This document shows, one piece after another, positions 62,671 to 64,000 of a stretch of 64,000 nt of DNA (its first letter is position 1; every line of letters begins with the position of its first letter). Under the pieces are notes generated by a model. The model was not told the origin of the DNA, ran no database searches, and was given only the letters and a program-made list of their open reading frames with translations. A program made the translations under genes and the position numbers. The stretch is from Alphaproteobacteria bacterium (GTDB lineage: Bacteria; Myxococcota_A; UBA796; GCA-2862545), in NCBI GenBank assembly GCA_020632875.1, contig JACKET010000006.1:124001-188000 (forward strand). Direction: 5' to 3'.

Positions 62671-63944
62671 GCACGCCCGAGTACCTGGAAGCCACGTACG
62701 ACATGTTCCTGTCGAGCATCGCGGGAGAAGCGGCGGAGAGCACGCGCTTCGCGGACTGGGTCCGCGAGGTCGAGGCGGCGGGTCTGTTCGGCTTCGAAGC
62801 GCGCCGGCAGGCCGCCCAGGGCACGTCCGTCGACCTCGAGCGCACGACCGGCGAGCGGCACCACGTGCTGAACCTGTCCTCGTACAACTACCTCGGCTAC
62901 GCGAGCCACCCGCAGGTCATCGAGGCCGCCAAGGCGGCGCTCGACCGGTACGGGCTCGGTGCGGCGAGCTCACCCGTCCACGGCGGCACGTTCGCGCTCC
63001 ACGCGGCGCTCGAGGCCGAGCTCGTCGACTTCCTCGGGCCGGGCGCGCGCGGCGCCACGCTGTTCAGCTCCGGCTACGGGGTGAACACCGGCGCCATCTC
63101 CGCCGTGATGCGCAAGCACCACCACGTCGTGATGGACCGCAGCGCCCACATGTCCATCCTCGAAGGCGCGCAGCTCAGTCGGGCGAAGCTCGAGTACTTC
63201 CAGCACAACGACCCGGCCGATCTCGAGGCCGTGCTGAAGCGCATCGCGGGCACCACGAACCGCATCCTCGTGTGCACCGAGGGCGTGTTCAGCGCCGACG
63301 GCGACTTCGGGCGTCTCGCCGACATCGTGGGCGTCGCGAAGCGCTATGGGGCGCTGGTCCTGGTCGACGAGGCCCACAGCTTCCTGGTCGCCGGCCCCGG
63401 TGGGCGCGGCGTGTGCGAGGCCGCGGGGGTCCTCGACGACGTCGATCTGTACGTGCTCACGTTCAGCAAGGCGCTGGGTGGCGTGGGGGGAGCGCTCGTC
63501 GCGCGTCCCGACATCGCGCGGTACGTCGGCTGGTACGCGCGCTGCCGCATGTTCTCCTGCGCGCTCGATCCGGCCGTCACCGGCGGCGTGCTCGAAGCGC
63601 TGCGGCTCGGTCGGGGCTCCGATGGCGACGCCCGACGCGCACGCATCCACGCCAACGCGGCGCATCTGCGCGAGCGCCTCGCTCCTCACGTCGATCTCGG
63701 GCCTTCGGAGAGCTGGATCGTGCCCGTGGTCTACGGCGAGGAGAGCCTCACGCTGCCCCTCGTCGATCACTGCCAGCGCCACGGCCTCGACGGCAGCGTG
63801 CTCCAGTTCCCGGCCGTCGGGATCGGCGAGTCGCGGATGCGGCTGTTCGCGTCGTCCGAGCACACGGTCGCCGAGCTCGACCGGGCGGCCGACATCCTCG
63901 TGGGGGCCGCCCACGCGCTCGGGTTCGCCCTGCCTCAGGGCTGA
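62667..63944 (+). CDS. alpha-oxoamine synthase (serine-palmitoyltransferase/BioF/KBL family)
   Basis: This 425-residue protein starts at a TTG overlapping the preceding stop. It is about 40 residues longer at the N-terminus than BioF, like serine palmitoyltransferases. PLP-site residues are present: His in VMDRSAHMS (about 161), DEAHS with Asp 234 and His 237, and Schiff-base Lys 268 in TFSKALGG, followed by the glycine-rich GGVGGA. These enzymes condense an amino acid with an acyl-CoA or acyl-ACP with loss of CO2 to give an alpha-aminoketone. As the last gene of the operon it would release the chain. The amino acid (Ser, Gly, Ala or other) cannot be read from sequence. Confidence 0.9.
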   Translation: MSTPEYLEATYDMFLSSIAGEAAESTRFADWVREVEAAGLFGFEARRQAAQGTSVDLERTTGERHHVLNLSSYNYLGYASHPQVIEAAKAALDRYGLGAASSPVHGGTFALHAALEAELVDFLGPGARGATLFSSGYGVNTGAISAVMRKHHHVVMDRSAHMSILEGAQLSRAKLEYFQHNDPADLEAVLKRIAGTTNRILVCTEGVFSADGDFGRLADIVGVAKRYGALVLVDEAHSFLVAGPGGRGVCEAAGVLDDVDLYVLTFSKALGGVGGALVARPDIARYVGWYARCRMFSCALDPAVTGGVLEALRLGRGSDGDARRARIHANAAHLRERLAPHVDLGPSESWIVPVVYGEESLTLPLVDHCQRHGLDGSVLQFPAVGIGESRMRLFASSEHTVAELDRAADILVGAAHALGFALPQG

Positions 63945-64000
63945 GCCGCGCGGACCTCGCTGCGCCACAGCGCTTCGGTGACGTGCTCGACGCCCTGCGA
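63935..64000 (-). CDS. 3' end of a convergent gene, rest outside window
   Basis: On the minus strand the frame from the window edge reads SQGVEHVTEALWRSEVRAAQP and then stops, with codon use like real genes here. It overlaps the end of the alpha-oxoamine-synthase gene by 10 bases. Only 21 residues are visible, so no product can be given; it marks the probable end of the biosynthetic operon. Confidence 0.55.
   Translation of the reverse strand, partial: SQGVEHVTEALWRSEVRAAQP

Overview
The window is very GC-rich (roughly 70%), densely coded and gram-negative in character. It has many type II (lipoprotein) signal peptides, four Hanks-type Ser/Thr kinases, Cys/Asp-repeat MopE-like and Asp-stalk lipoproteins, a formylglycine-enzyme-fold lipoprotein, and many one-component regulators. 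This mix resembles Myxococcota and related deltaproteobacterial lineages. That is inference from gene content: no rRNA, tRNA or marker gene is present to prove it.

Layout. 1-5.7 kb: the end of a WD40 protein, then a large kinase. 5.7-9 kb: a small outer-membrane-type protein, a coiled-coil protein and a 2-hydroxyacyl-CoA-dehydratase/activase-like protein. 9-13 kb: a 1285-residue MopE-like lipoprotein with a beta-helix end. 13-18.3 kb: a membrane-anchored exported protein; a very small Pup-like protein (53 residues, ending Gly-Gly-Glu) followed without a gap by a PafA/Dop-family ligase carrying a membrane insertion; then Asp-stalk and SUMF-fold lipoproteins. 18.3-23.4 kb: TetR/CPBP-protease, four-helix-bundle, DUF4258 and cupin genes, then a TetR/hydrolase pair. 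23.4-23.9 kb: a giant imperfect inverted repeat. 24-26.3 kb: an overlapping radical-SAM, phosphoglycosyl-transferase and DoxX-like operon. 26.3-31.7 kb: small regulators and enzymes (LuxR, SnoaL-like, LysR/DUF1304, ECF sigma, PhnB-like). 31.7-45.3 kb: kinases and lipoproteins. 45.3-54.8 kb: a beta-helix lipoprotein, a HEAT-like membrane protein, LysR and three exported proteins. 54.8-63.9 kb: one uninterrupted biosynthetic operon.

Two systems stand out. The first is the Pup-like/PafA-like pair at 14.0-15.8 kb. The 53-residue protein has the Pup helix-plus-GGE tail. The next frame carries the ligase signatures GVETEY, ATPEC, an SFYG segment and an IDWV segment, but only if translation starts at a non-standard ATA that overlaps the Pup-like stop codon. 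Hydrophobic segments split the catalytic domain, so the ligation probably happens at the membrane. No proteasome gene is visible here.

The second is the operon at 54.8-63.9 kb. It joins a complete dissociated fatty-acid-type set (acyltransferase, dehydratase, ketosynthase, ketoreductase, two enoyl-reductase-like SDRs and an ACP) to an HMG-CoA-synthase beta-branching cassette (HCS, ECH1, ECH2, donor-type ACP) and ends in an alpha-oxoamine synthase. All genes overlap or abut. A reasonable inference is a beta-branched acyl chain condensed with an amino acid to give a long-chain aminoketone, sphingoid-like lipid or pigment precursor. No modular polyketide synthase is present.

Many long open frames antisense to real genes are mirror effects of high GC and were not annotated.
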